Source: Oscheius onirici
Lineage: Eukaryota > Nematoda > Chromadorea > Rhabditida > Rhabditidae
Direction of reading: 5' to 3'
DNA length: 64,000 nt
Assembly (NCBI GenBank): GCA_932521025.1
Contig: OW051471.1
Location: forward strand, 2,108,001 to 2,172,000
Numbering within the stretch: position 1 is the stretch's first letter; each line of letters starts with the position of its first letter. This document shows positions 47,491 through 57,950 of the stretch, piece by piece. Made by a program: the position numbers and the translations under genes. Below the pieces are notes generated by a model. It searched no databases. It saw nothing but the letters and a program-made list of their open reading frames with translations, and had not been told where the DNA came from.

Positions 47491-48415
47491 AGGTCGCCGG
47501 ATAAGTATTTTCCTTTTGATCATAACTCTCTCTAAATTCAACGAAATTGGGTAAAATCGGTTCTAAATAGAGATCTACCCGAGGCCGAATTAATAGGCTA
47601 TATAAAAGACCTGGATATCTCATCGTCTAAGAATAGTGAACATTCCAAGTTTCGATCAAAACACAATTTAGCCCAAAACTCTCCAGGGTTGCATCCTACC
47701 GAAAAGTTGCCAACTACAATAATTTTTTTCTCGGCAAGACGAGTATTTTGCTTTTTTGAAAAACGATTTTCGACTTTGGGAGCATGTCGAAACTGAAAAT
47801 GTCCGTATGGCGCAGTGGGTTTGGGAAATTCACGCCGGAGCGTCCAGGGTTCGAGTCCGCCGAGAGGGATCTTTTTGTTTTTTAACTGTAGCATTCTACT
47901 GGGATAAGAATCACCCCTGCAAAATATGAGCTCAAACGGTTCATTAATTTTCTCAAAAAATCAAATTCCAGCTCAAAAAAATCATGATGAGGTACATTGA
48001 TGAAATTTTTTACAAGGGTGATATTTAGCCAAGTATAATGCTACAGTTAAAAAACAAAAAGATCCCTCTCGGCGGACTCGAACCCTGGACGCTCCGGCGT
48101 GAATTTCCCAAACCCACTGCGCTATTCGGACATTTTCAGTTTCGACATGCTCCCAAAGTCGAAAATCGTTTTTCAAAAAAACAAAATACTCGTCTTGCCG
48201 AGAAAAAAATTATTGTAGTTGACAACTTTTTGTAGGATGCAACTCTGAAGAGTTATGGGCAAAATTGTGTTTTGATCGAAACTTGGAATGTTCACTATTC
48301 TTAGACGATGAGATATCCAGGTCTTTTATATAGCCTATTAATTCGGCCTCGGGTAGACCTACATTTTAGAATTGAGTTTGCTCGATCGTTAAATTTAGAG
48401 AGAGAGGCTCCGGGA
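47491..48415. mobile_element. Foldback DNA element with a tRNA-like pol III unit in each arm
   Basis: Arms of about 430 bases are inverted around a centre near 47965. Each arm carries a tRNA-like segment with an A box (TGGCGCAGTGGG) and a perfect B box (GGTTCGAGTCC), one facing right at about 47801 and one facing left at about 48135. The left end begins AGGTCGCCGGATAAGTA; the right end is lost. A relative at 31880..32775 keeps the right end (TACTTATTGGGCGACCT). Confidence 0.75.
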
Positions 48416-48495
48416 AAAATGTATAATCGTCCGACGATATCGAACAATGCAATCAAGTAAGTGAAATTTTTTTGAGCTATCGAAGAGACTAACTA

Positions 48496-49304
48496 CAGTC
48501 CGGACAATAAATGGTGAGCCTTTTGCTCATAACTTTTTTCTGCATGAGATATCGAAAATCGGGTTTCTGCGCTCCACTTCTCTACGTCTGAGCTATATTG
48601 TGCCAAAAAATCAGACCTCTAGGTGATTTCTACGGGTTTTGGCCGCGCTTTGACCGCAAACACTTTTTTGACCCTTCCCTATATCCCAGCCTTCCTGGGC
48701 TTCTATGTTTCTAACGTGTACAACATTTAGCCAAACAATATCCATTGTGTTAGTTACAATGAGCATATCAGTGGACCAAAAAGTCAGGTTCCGTGACCAA
48801 AGGGTCATTGGTCTGTTTGAAAATGAGACCACAACTTTGCGGCCTCGGTACTTATCGAAGACAACGTTTATCCGTTTTGGCATGTTCTGTGACTATTTAG
48901 ATCAGATAAAGGGCTTTCCAACCCAATTTGAAAAATTGAAAAAGGCTAAAAAATGACTGAGCTATGATGAATTGAAGTTGGGTCAAAAATCGGAGTTTGC
49001 GGAGCACATTTCTCAAGAATGGCTAAACGGTTTGGTCTGAAACTCTGGGCGGTAGTTGGCACTACTAGTGTGCATATAGCGCCAATGGAATTAGCTCAGT
49101 TCCTTTATCTAGGAAGGCTGGGATATAGGGAAGGGTCAAAAAAGTGTTTGCGGTCAAAGCGCGGCCAAAACTCGTAGAAATCACCTAGAGGTCTGATTTT
49201 TTGGCCCAACATAGCCCAGAAGTAGAGCGCAGAAACCCGATTTTCGATATCTCATGCAGAAAAAAGCTATGAGCAAAAGGCTCACTATTTATTGTCCGGA
49301 CTGT
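48496..49304. mobile_element. TA-flanked mariner-type MITE, CAGTCC family, complete copy
   Basis: The ends CAGTCCGGACAATAAATGG and CTATTTATTGTCCGGACTG are inverted, with TA on each side (48494, 49305). The inverted arms are about 200 bases and nearly identical. The interior has no transposase similarity that I can see. Confidence 0.85.
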
Positions 49305-50258
49305 ATAAGAGCACAACTATAACTTCTACGTTTTTTTTTCAGGAACAACCATTTGTATTTATTGCGTTTCACAGTTGAAGTATATATAGGAAAAGATAGT
49401 TCGCAGTGATCCTTTACGAGTCGTCATACGACTTCGAAAACAAAACTTTTTTCGCATTTTTTCTCAATAAAAATGGTTCAACGTTTCAATATCAGGAGTG
49501 CCTATCACATTGGAGCTGTTCTTCTGCCTTGAAATCTTCACCTTTCCCATTTTTCGTCAAGAAACGTCAAAAACGTTTTCTACTCTTTAGTGAGTGTAAA
49601 ACGGCACCATATTTACTTCATAAAATTGCGTACGAAGCACCTTTCAAATTGCGTAACCGTTTACTTCCTTTCGTACGCAATTTTGCGTAAAGAGAAAGTA
49701 CGTAACGTGAAAGTTTGGTACTAATTGTTGAATGCTTCAAAGCAAGTGAATTAAACCTTGAGAAAGTTACTGTGACCAAAATTCGTACCAAAATTTCAAA
49801 ACCGAACGGGAAAACAACTCACTGATGACTCTGACAGATCCGATTCTCGGTCACTCCAAGACTCTATACATTGATATGGTCAGATTGGTTCCATCAGCCT
49901 TCTTGACACCATCATCCAGATTCACCTTCATCGTGTCCTTCTTCTTGCTGGAGCCCTTGACAATGACGGTATATCTGCCGAAAACGGCAGATGTTCCAAC
50001 ATCTCCGGCTGGCCAGTACCAGGCGCATTTTTGCTGCTTCAACTCCTCGTCAGATACGAAGTTCAGAATGAGCAGGGGCTTCTGCTGGGTTACCTAAATA
50101 GTTTTTGCAACTGGAAGAGGAAAAGTACGTCTTGAACTTGGGAGGATCTTTATAGATCCAGTAGAACATTGAAGAATGGGTTAGACAGTATTCGCTTCCC
50201 TCAAACAGGATAGAAAACATCGAGGCTCAAAATTTCATTCGATAGCCAAAGAGTAAAG

Positions 50259-50393
50259 TCTGTTCAGAAAAAAAGAACGTAACGGTCACACAAAAATATT
50301 TCGCTTCGAGAACCACAAACCCTTGATTTTCAGGGTAATTCCCCAATTCAAAACGATTTTTTGAAAATTTTCAACGTTGAATTGGCTCAATCG
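50259..50393. mobile_element. GTCTGTTCA-family fragment beside phosphatase block A
   Basis: GTCTGTTCAGAAAAAAAGAA and ATATTTCGCTTCGAGAAC match the left arm of 12119..12533. It has no right end and stops where phosphatase coding begins. Confidence 0.6.
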
Positions 50394-50584
50394 GCCGCCG
50401 TCTCGGCCCGGACACAGACACGGGTCTTCTCCAAGCAGGGCAGATCGTGATAGCGGTTCTTGGCCATGTAGGTATCCGAGGAGAGATTCTTGGCCTCTGA
50501 TCCCTTTCCCCAGTCAACAGAACCCTTTCTGAACTTATACAGATCAACCGGTCCCTCCAAATCCCCTAGCGGTTACCTTGACTC

Positions 50585-51281
50585 TACACTCCGATGCAAA
50601 GGCTTTGAATTCATCACAGGTCGACTCAATCCAACCGATTATCAGGGAATCCTTGACAGACACGTTATTCCATTCCTTGCAACCCCGGCAGGCCGTGGAT
50701 TCCAGTTTCAGCAAGACAATGCTCCCATTCACGTCAGCAGAGCGACTCGTGCTTGGATGGCAGCCAACGGTATCCCGACTCTTGACTGGCAAGCTGTCTC
50801 CCCCGACTGCAACCCAATAGAGAACTTGTTCGGCATCATGTCCAAGGAAATTTACAAGCACAATCGCACTTTCACAACGGTTCGCGAGCTCAAGGATGCC
50901 ATTCAACACGCTTGGAATCAGCTGCCCATCCAAACTCTTACAAACCTTACTAATTCGATGCCGGATCGTGTCTTCCAGCTCGTTCACCGCCAAGGAAAGA
51001 AGATTGACTATTGAGCACAAATTCCAGACCGATATTGTTAAATTTTACTGAATAAAATGGTTGTTTTCTTATTTTATTGTTGTTGCCAAACTTTTGAAGC
51101 GCCTGATTTCAAAGTTTTTGTCTCCGCGCTAAATTCAAAAATTGAAAATGTCTGAAAAATATTTCCTGGGGGTTTTTAGCCGCCCTGAGTCGATTGGTAA
51201 TACTCCCGGACGTTGAAAATCACTTCTTCCCCAAGTATCGCCAAAAAAACGTTTGTTGTCAAACTTTTGCATCGGAGTGTA
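50585..51281 (+). mobile_element. Internally deleted Tc1/mariner-superfamily transposon
   Basis: The element starts TACACTCCGATGCAAA and ends with its inverse (TTTGCATCGGAGTGTA), with TA at both ends as in Tc1/mariner insertions. It is 697 bases long, against about 1.6 kb or more for complete family members, and keeps only the 3' half of the transposase. Outside the TAs the flanks rejoin into the sequence of a Helitron-like repeat (compare 55620..55680 and 22490..22520), which proves insertion into that repeat. The right TIR extends at least 10 bases further than the left, so the deletion removed part of the left end and the 5' coding half. Confidence 0.9.
50597..51014 (+). pseudogene. Tc1-like transposase, C-terminal DDE half
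   Basis: The frame encodes about 138 residues of a DDE_3-type catalytic core: FITGRLNPTDYQGILD, then FQQDNAPIHVSRATRAW with the second catalytic Asp, then DCNPIENLFGIMSKEIY with the Glu, and it ends KKIDY before TGA. The Asp to Glu spacing of about 34 residues fits the DD34E Tc1 group. The N-terminal DNA-binding helix-turn-helix domains and the first catalytic Asp are absent, so the product cannot transpose the element. The open frame extends upstream through the TIR into flanking repeat, but that part is not transposase. Confidence 0.9.
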
Positions 51282-51457
51282 TTTCCTACTCAAAGCAATT
51301 TACCAAAGGATTTTGCGAGGAGAGGAATCGAACCCGGGTCGTCTGGGTGAAGACGGCGACTCTTAACAATACACCAAATCGGCAGCCGTTTCGTGGCCAC
51401 GGACAAACAAACAAAGTCACAGAGTCAGCCACAGACACTATTGCACTTTAATATTAA

Positions 51458-51705
51458 TGGGACAGTCTCATTACGTGCCTCCAAGCCTCCAGGGGAAATC
51501 AGGCAACTGCGTGGCGGGACCCACGACGAATTTCATTTTTCTCGTTCTACACTCAATTTTTCGATTTCTACTTGTTTCTTATCGATTTCTCGTCAAAAAT
51601 TACCCCTAAAATGAGTGGTGATATGCTAAAATTGGTGGAAAAATGACGGAAATAGGTGAAAATATTTTTTTGTCCAAAAAGGGCTTTTTGGTCTATTTCG
51701 GTCAA
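51458..51705. mobile_element. TTAA-type MITE fragment
   Basis: GGGACAGTCTCATTACG at the left and the core (CTACACTCAATTTTTCG, GAGTGGTGATATGCTAAAAT) match the family; the right end breaks off within TCTATTTCGGTCAATG. Confidence 0.6.
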
Positions 51706-51789
51706 TGCGAAGAATGTTGTCCAAGCATTAGATTTCTCGTTCCCCCTAAATTCAAAACTAACTATCTAATCCTAAGAAAAGCTAACCTG

Positions 51790-51866
51790 TCCTGACTTGT
51801 TCGTGGCCATGGACAAACACAAACACAGTCCACCACAGACACCATTGCACTCTAGTAGTAGAGAGA
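51790..51866 (-). mobile_element. Helitron-like 5' end fragment
   Basis: On the minus strand it starts TCTCTACTACTAGAGTGCAA and continues GGTGTCTGTGGTGGACTG. It is a second short 5' end with the same terminus as 24854 and 29619. Confidence 0.5.
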
Positions 51867-51881
51867 TAGGGTAACAGGTAA

Positions 51882-53291
51882 CAGGTAACAGATGAAGCGC
51901 TGTGATCGATATTCCGTTTTACAAGATTCACTGATAACACAAACAATCCCCAGCTAACTTACACTACCAAAATTTCAGCAAAAAAGATATTTCGAAGTCT
52001 TCCAAAACCCCTCATTGTGGACCTTTTTAGCGGTACAGATGTGGCAATCAGCAAAAGTAAGGGAAAGTGGTTGTCCGAGTAATAGATCGAACAAGAATTT
52101 TTGTCTCCATCCAGTCTTCATACTTTACCAAGAAAATTTGTTTCAACAGAGCTTTACAACATGGTGAATTTTTGTTACCCAGTCGATCGGCATGTCTTTT
52201 CCCGCGTTTTCCCGTCCCAAGCAACTGTGCTGTGGACATTTCTAGTGACATAGAAATAACAGTCAGCAAAAGTAAGAGAATATGGTTTGGAAAAGTCAAA
52301 AAGAAGAGTTGACTGCAATTCACATCACTTTTCAAAGTTCTAGCCTCAAAACCCTTTTTTGACAGCAATTCAGTACTTCCCTTATGCTCTAGTTGGTTCC
52401 TTACAGCCAAAAAACGGTCCAGAAACATCCTCTAACAAACACTACTCTCTTTTTCACCATTTCTAAAGACCAACGGGTTGTCTGATCATTTTCGGGTCGG
52501 GTCGTCTCCCATGTTACAAAAACTTTGAAGAGTGTGCCCCGGTGTCAAAGATCTGTTTCATTCTCGGGGGCTGCCGCACGTCGTCCCCAAATTATTCTTT
52601 TGTCGTCTGAGTCTGAAAAAAGTGAGGCAGACAGGGGTCAGCGAGAGATCAGGGTGCAGTATTGAAAACCCTGCAACAGTAGAAACAATGCGGAGGAGCT
52701 AACTGATACAGCATTAGGTTTTCTTTTGAAGCAAAAAAAAAGAAAAATAATCCGAAAAAAGGTGCGAAAATATGTTTGTTTGAGGTCTTCAAGAGCTGAT
52801 CTGGAAAAAATAAGCGGATCAGGTAGCTTCTATTTGTCCTTGAATACCCTCTTTTTACTTGAACAACTGAAAAAAGACCTAAAAAGGACGATTTTGGTTA
52901 AAAACAAAGCTGTAGTAATTGGGCTATCAAAAACATTGATTTCAATTACGAGGCCTTTATAGAAACAATGAAACATATTTGAAGCAAATCCTAAATCGTT
53001 TTGACTATACTATACCTGAAAACTGTAAAAATTCATCGCAACCTGGAAACTTGTATAGTGGGCCTGAGAAAAGACAAGGGAACTGTAATTTATTTATCAT
53101 CTATCTCGGCTGCTAATTGTAAGAGACAGTAGCTGTCCAAAAAGTTGTCTTGTTTTTATGAAAACACTGAACCTTTTTCTCGGAAGGCTCGATGTCAATG
53201 TAAAATGCAAACAAATGCAAACAAAACCTGTATAACATTCTAAGCAGAAAAATTCCCCCCGCGTTTTGTTTGAACAATGTCCTGGGAAATG
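51882..53291. other. No gene recognised upstream of the secreted-protein gene
   Basis: A near-direct repeat of AATCAGCAAAAGTAAGGGAA occurs at about 52050 and 52263. A 126-codon minus-strand frame spans it but shows no domain. Confidence 0.4.
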
Positions 53292-53494
53292 GTCTGTTCA
53301 AAAAAAAGAATGCAGTAACCCGTAATTCGCTTCCTTGTGGGACCCCTACGTATTTGCGTACCCTACATTAAACTACGTAGTACGTACCCTACATTATACC
53401 ATGAAAAATGTGAATTTTTCGCCGTTAGGCGGCCCAGTACATAAGGGTCCCACGGGGAAAGGAACATACTGTAGTTTATCTTTTTGAACAGACT
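53292..53494. mobile_element. GTCTGTTCA-family MITE, 203 bases
   Basis: GTCTGTTCAAAAAA and TTTTTGAACAGAC are inverted, with matching inner parts (CCTTGTGGGACCC and GGGTCCCACGGGG). The core has GTACGTACC-like repeats. Confidence 0.75.
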
Positions 53495-53668
53495 TTCGAA
53501 AAAAACAGTGTTTCAGGGTATGACTTCATCTCTCTTCATCCAATCTAACATCACTTTTAGTCTCTTAGCTGAAAATGGCAGCACAGTTCAAACTAACGTG
53601 TAATTGGCGGGGTTGCGTCTTCGCCCAGCGGAAGTATCAACTTAACGGTGGGCGGGAGAAACAAAATT

Positions 53669-53675
53669 TATAAAA
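53669..53675 (+). promoter_or_regulatory. TATA box of the small secreted four-cysteine protein gene
   Basis: TATAAAA lies 36 bases upstream of the ATG at 53705. If transcription starts about 30 bases downstream, the leader is only a few bases long. Just upstream is a GC-richer stretch (GGCGGGAG) that is unlike the surrounding repeats. Confidence 0.55.
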
Positions 53676-53704
53676 GACGGCGGTCAGAGAGACTGACACA
53701 CAAC

Positions 53705-56700
53705 ATGCGTTTCTTCTTTTTCGTCGCTCTCGTTTTGGCTGCCTTCTTCTCCGTCGAGGCCAGGAGGAACTTTGAGGGACGCGGTGAGTACAGGTTTTTT
53801 TGGAGAACTACGTGAAAAACTTACTATAGCTGTTGCCAAACGGATACGTTGCGTACTATAGTCTGTTCACAAAAAACAACCAAATCGCGGGTGTTCGCGG
53901 GCATTTCGCCTGCGAATTCAAACAGCTGAAAATTGAATTTTCGTCTTTTCTGGAACGTCATTTGCCTCGTTTTCTCAATAATTTCTGATGTTTTACGCCC
54001 ATTGTGTTCTTCTAACAACAAAAGAAGCAACAATGTTTAAAGGGACAGTCCCATTATAACCAGATAGAAGAAATCTGGGAAGCCCGCGCATTCAAACCTC
54101 AATCACCTCAAATATTGAATTTCCGTGTTTTCTTCGTTCCACACTCATTTTTTCGATTTTCCCAATGCGATTTTCCCAAAAGCCAAAAAGTGATTTTTGG
54201 TCTATTTCGGTCAATTTTCACTCATTTTTAGCGTTTCACCACTCATTTTAGGTGTAATTTTCGACGACAAATCAATTAAAAACAAATAAAAATCGAAAAA
54301 AAAGAGTGTAAACCCCCTAAAAAGGCAAAAATCAAATTTGTCGTGGGTCCTGCCACGAAGTTGCCTGATTTCCCCTGCTTACATGCTTACACACAACGGG
54401 ACTGTCCCTTTAAGAACAATGGCATACAAATTTGTAAATCGCAGACAAATCCCACGATTTCCGAGAAACACTATTTTCGCCAGGGTTCATGCTCTACTAC
54501 CACCAAACAAGAAGGTCATGACCAACAGGGTTAGACTCTGTCAAATTTTCGGACTTCATCAAAAGCTATAAATGACAAAACAATCCCATATTTTGTTCAC
54601 ACGTGTTCACCTTACACGTTTAATACACTAGTAGTATATGTGCTATGTTTTTACTTTAATAAGAGGCAAAATATACGGAAAACCTCATGAGAAAGCCGCA
54701 AATTTCAACTGAAGAGAAATTCCTCCAATAATTTTCAGCTGTTTAAATTCGCGTGCAAAATGCCCGCCAACATCCGCGATTTGATTGTTTTTTTGTGAAC
54801 AGACTAGCTATTTCATTAGAATTTCTACGGTATTTTTCGTACGCAACTGTGCGTAAGTGCGCAAGGTGAAGATTTGGCAACAGCTATAGCTAACGTCAGA
54901 TAAGGAAAAAAGAATTTAGACAAACAGTTGTTTGAGTATAAGTAAATATTGAAACAGAGTGAAAAAAAATTAAGAATCTTTCGGGAAAGGTGAAAAATTG
55001 AAAAAAAAACGAGCAAGAAAACTGCTTTCGAGAAAACTTTTTGTCGTCATTAGATGTTCAAAAAACAAGGGTCCATTTGAACATTTTGTATCTGAATGAG
55101 AATGATAAAAACGCTAACAATAAGCTAACTTTTTCGAGTTGAAAACTGTTTTCATGTGGACATGAGAGAAATCAAAACAAGCCCTCACCTCTCAAACTTA
55201 CTCTGAACACGAAACAAAAAAAACTTTGAACTTGTTCGGTTTGAAAAGATCGCACCAGTGGTCTGAAAAGTTGTTTTTGGTTATATCACATGTTTTAAGC
55301 AAACTGTGAAGATACATTTCAAAACGAGAAGTTTGTTTTCTTTTTTTTTGTTGTAGAGGAACCAAGATCTAACGTCTCAAACTTACCCTGAGCATTCAAT
55401 TAGGATTTTACCCGGCGGCTTTTATTACTTGTGGGTTCTTGTTTACTTCTGATCTCCTCCCCAGTCAATCTATCTCTTCGGATCCTTTCCCCAGTCGACC
55501 GATCTCTTCTGATCTCTTCTGATCCTTTCCCTAGCCAATCGATCCCTTCTGATCCTTTCACCAGTCAACCGATCTCTTCTGATTCCTTCCCTAGTCAGAT
55601 CAACCGATCTCTTTTAATCCCCTACCGGTCACCCTGACTCTATTTCCTGCTCTAACCAATTTTGCAAAAATATTTGGCGAGGAGAAGAGTCGAACCCGGG
55701 TCGTCTAGGTAACAGTGGCGAGTCTTAACAATACACCAAAATTTCAGGTCCCGGACAAACAAACACACAGAGTCCACGACAGACTACAAAGCCAAAAAAA
55801 AACTTTGCAATTTGTTCAAAAGACTGTGACGTTGATGACAGTCCCCTACAAAGTTTTACTTTTATATCCCGTAACCACGAAACATTTTACGTGAAAAACT
55901 ACCTAGGCTGTTTTTGAATGTAAGGCCGCCATTTTTGGGCCCGGAGGTATTAGAGAAAGAGGCTGCTCTATATTATAGTAGGAACACGAAACAAGAAATC
56001 TGTGTTGTTATATTACTTTACTTTCTTTCGCCAAAGAACCATGGAGTGATCAAAAAACCGTTCTCAGCACTAACTTTAGTCATCTGACAGTAAACTATCA
56101 AGTTGTTGGTCAGATAAGTAGTAGCCATGAAATTTATTGCTTCTTATACTGTGACCGTGTAACAATTCGAACACTTTTGACAGAAAGTGAACCGTTTTGT
56201 AGTTTCGAAACGATACATTGGACGGATCACAAACAGCTCTAATTTCCCTTTATTGACCGGTAAAGAAAACTTAGCTTTTTTTTTGAAATCTGAATGCGAT
56301 GAAACGTTTGGTTTGCTGTAAGTTTAGTTGGAGTGGGGAGTTAGAGAAATGCACTGATCAGAACCAGTTCTAACCTCTCAAAGTTACCCTGAGCACGAAA
56401 CAAAAAAACACTATGAAATTTCTTGTTTTGTTATTTGCAATACTCGATGACTAATCCAATACACGGGAAAGGCATCTCCGCGTATATCGATCCAGTCTGG
56501 GGAACAAATTCTAAAAAAAAATCATTCTGGAACTTTATTACAACCCCCAGGGTCCCAAGTTTGCTCAAGTATATTTTGCTCGCAAATGATCACGGTGTCA
56601 TCACAAAAATACCTTTTCGTTCTCTTTCTACTAACTTTTGAAGCACATTTCTTCTTTTCCTTCTTTTCCAAATATTAATTTTCTATTTTCAGTCCAGGAC

Positions 56701-56895
56701 AACTTCCGCGGCGACCCCTGCGACAAGATGTGCCCTCGTCGTGAAGGCTGGGACAGATGCGAGATCGTCAAGGCTGGCCGTCAGACGACTGTACGTTCAT
56801 TTTTTGAATTTTTGTGTGAAAGAGTAGAGAAAGAACCACGAAATTTTCAGGTGAAATGCATCGACAACCGTCCCGATCCTCCTCGTCGCGGTTGA
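53705..56895 (+). CDS. Small secreted four-cysteine protein
   Basis: Exons 53705..53783, 56693..56790 and 56851..56895 join in phase to encode 73 residues. Residues 1 to about 20 (MRFFFFVALVLAAFFSVEA) are a textbook signal peptide. The mature part is about 53 residues, basic and proline-rich at the end, with four cysteines in the arrangement CDKMC, then single cysteines in DRCEIV and VKCIDN, enough for two disulphides. The end is RPDPPRRG. All introns have GT..AG ends, and the second is 60 bases, typical for Caenorhabditis. AATAAA follows at 56957. Intron 1 is 2.9 kb and is almost entirely nested transposable elements plus a Helitron-like fragment. I do not recognise the family; a short cysteine-bearing secreted peptide could be a cuticle, antimicrobial or sperm/seminal product, but nothing in the sequence decides this. 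Confidence 0.8.
53861..54804. mobile_element. GTCTGTTCA-family element, middle layer of the nest
   Basis: The ends GTCTGTTCACAAAAAACAA and its inverse (GTTTTTTTGTGAACAGAC) continue into TCGCGGGTGTTCGCGGGC-like arms. The TTAA MITE at 54041 interrupts the left half. Confidence 0.75.
54041..54409. mobile_element. TTAA-flanked MITE, complete copy
   Basis: The ends AGGGACAGTCCCATTA and ACGGGACTGTCCCT are inverted with TTAA at 54037 and 54410. It is the cleanest family member and lies at the centre of a three-level nest in intron 1 of the secreted-protein gene. Confidence 0.85.
55405..55784 (-). mobile_element. Helitron-like repeat in intron 1 of the secreted-protein gene
   Basis: On the minus strand it contains GTCTGTCGTGGACTCTG, GAGTCGCCACTGTTACC, CCCGGGTTCGACTCTTC and diverged repeats of the GATCGGTTGACTGGGG unit. 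Confidence 0.6.
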
Positions 56896-56956
56896 ATCGT
56901 CCGTTTTTCTGGAAGTTTCTACCACTTTTATACGGTTTTTTTTTTGAAAATGAGAC

Positions 56957-56962
56957 AATAAA
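56957..56962 (+). promoter_or_regulatory. Poly(A) signal AATAAA of the secreted-protein gene
   Basis: AATAAA lies 62 bases after the stop codon at 56893..56895, a normal nematode 3'UTR length, and follows a T-run. Confidence 0.7.
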
Positions 56963-57950
56963 AATATGAAACTAACGACTGTTTTTGTGATTTCGATAGT
57001 CTCCAGCTGAGAACAAGACTGTAAATTAGAAGAATTTGAAATGTTGCAGACTCTGTATAAAATCGACAGAATGTGAAGAGTGTAATTCCGGAGTTGTACA
57101 GTAAACTAGAATATCAAAAATGAAAAAAAGACAAGAGGGGCCCGATTCTTTCCTCGTTCAAGGAGTTCACTATTCGGAAAATGAAAATAAAGGTTTCAGA
57201 GAAAGATGCAATTGTAGGCTTGGAAGATGCGTTATTGGTCGGGAGCATTTTATGTAGTTTCCCAATTTTTTCGCTGGTGCTGGTAAAAAAAGTTTCCTGT
57301 TTCGGGTTCTCTAAAAGATCCTCAAGGTTGGAGTGAGTATGGTCTTACTGTTCGCCTCACTGGAATCTGAAAATTAAAGTTGTTGAATAGGGGAAAATGG
57401 GTCTCGATTCAGATCTATCTAGTTGTCAGAAAGTTTGATATTTTAAAACTAATTGTAAGGACGATGGAAATCTGTGACTTGGCTCATATTTGAAGCCTTA
57501 ACGCTCATTTTTTATATTGTTTCAGTTTCGATGTAAGTCAACACAGCAACGGAATGAAATAATGCGATAGATCAGCCCGATTTTTGAATAGGTGGATAGG
57601 ATCTCATTCGAACCGATATTTTCCGGAAAACATCGTTTTTTGTTTCTTTATAAAAAGGAAGACGCCCGAACATTTGGTGCTCTTGACAAGGGGATCTGAT
57701 TTCATTGAATTGTTTTTACCTATTCTCTCGTCTGAACGAAATCTTCTTTTCTCTCTCCAGTTCTTCCTATGGCCACCTAACTCTCTGTAAGGGACACCCG
57801 CTTTCCCCATTTCTTCTTTTTGCACCAAAATAAAATAGTCATGTGCAGTCAATCTGGAGACATTCAATAGATAGTTGCAATATTTTAAGATAGCACTAAA
57901 CAAGAAACACAATTTGAACTGGAACCAAAACATAGCCTGATCACCGTAGT

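Larger units (their letters stand above)
46455..50497 (-). pseudogene. Fragmented protein tyrosine phosphatase-like gene (catalytically dead PTP domain)
   Basis: Three minus-strand blocks are in the right order for a PTP domain. Block A (about 50497..50394) contains YMAKNRYHDLPCLEKTRV, the NRY start of the domain. Block B (50093..49823) contains KCAWYWPAG and FGRYTVIVKGS, the KCxxYWP region. Block C (46693..46455) contains APIIVQGASGVGRIG and ELRGQRALAVQTERQ. In C the signature HCSAGxGRTG has lost its catalytic Cys (now Gly) and the preceding His. The exon with YINAN..TQGP is missing between A and B, and the exon with the WPD loop is missing between B and C. Block B reads into a stop after SMYRVLE, yet the next frame continues with GVTENRICQSHQ up to a good donor, which suggests a one-base deletion. 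Transposable elements abut A on both sides and fill the B to C gap. Many nematode PTPs are inactive even when intact, so loss of Cys may be older than the decay. Confidence 0.75.
50498..51453 (-). mobile_element. Helitron-like repeat copy, split by the Tc1-like element
   Basis: On the minus strand it reads from GTGTCTGTGGCTGACTC through a tRNA-like box (ACCCGGGTTCGATTCC) to the GACTGGGGAAAGGGATCAGA motif. The Tc1-like element 50585..51281 interrupts it at a TA. Its 3' end abuts phosphatase block A, and its 5' end abuts a TTAA-type MITE fragment. Confidence 0.65.
53825..54888. mobile_element. TA-flanked element containing two nested insertions
   Basis: TATAGCTGTTGCCAAA at the left and TTTGGCAACAGCTATA at the right are perfect inverted ends including TA. 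Shared subterminal TACGTTGCGTAC and GTACGCAACTGTGCG support one element. It contains 53861..54804, which contains 54041..54409. Confidence 0.75.
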
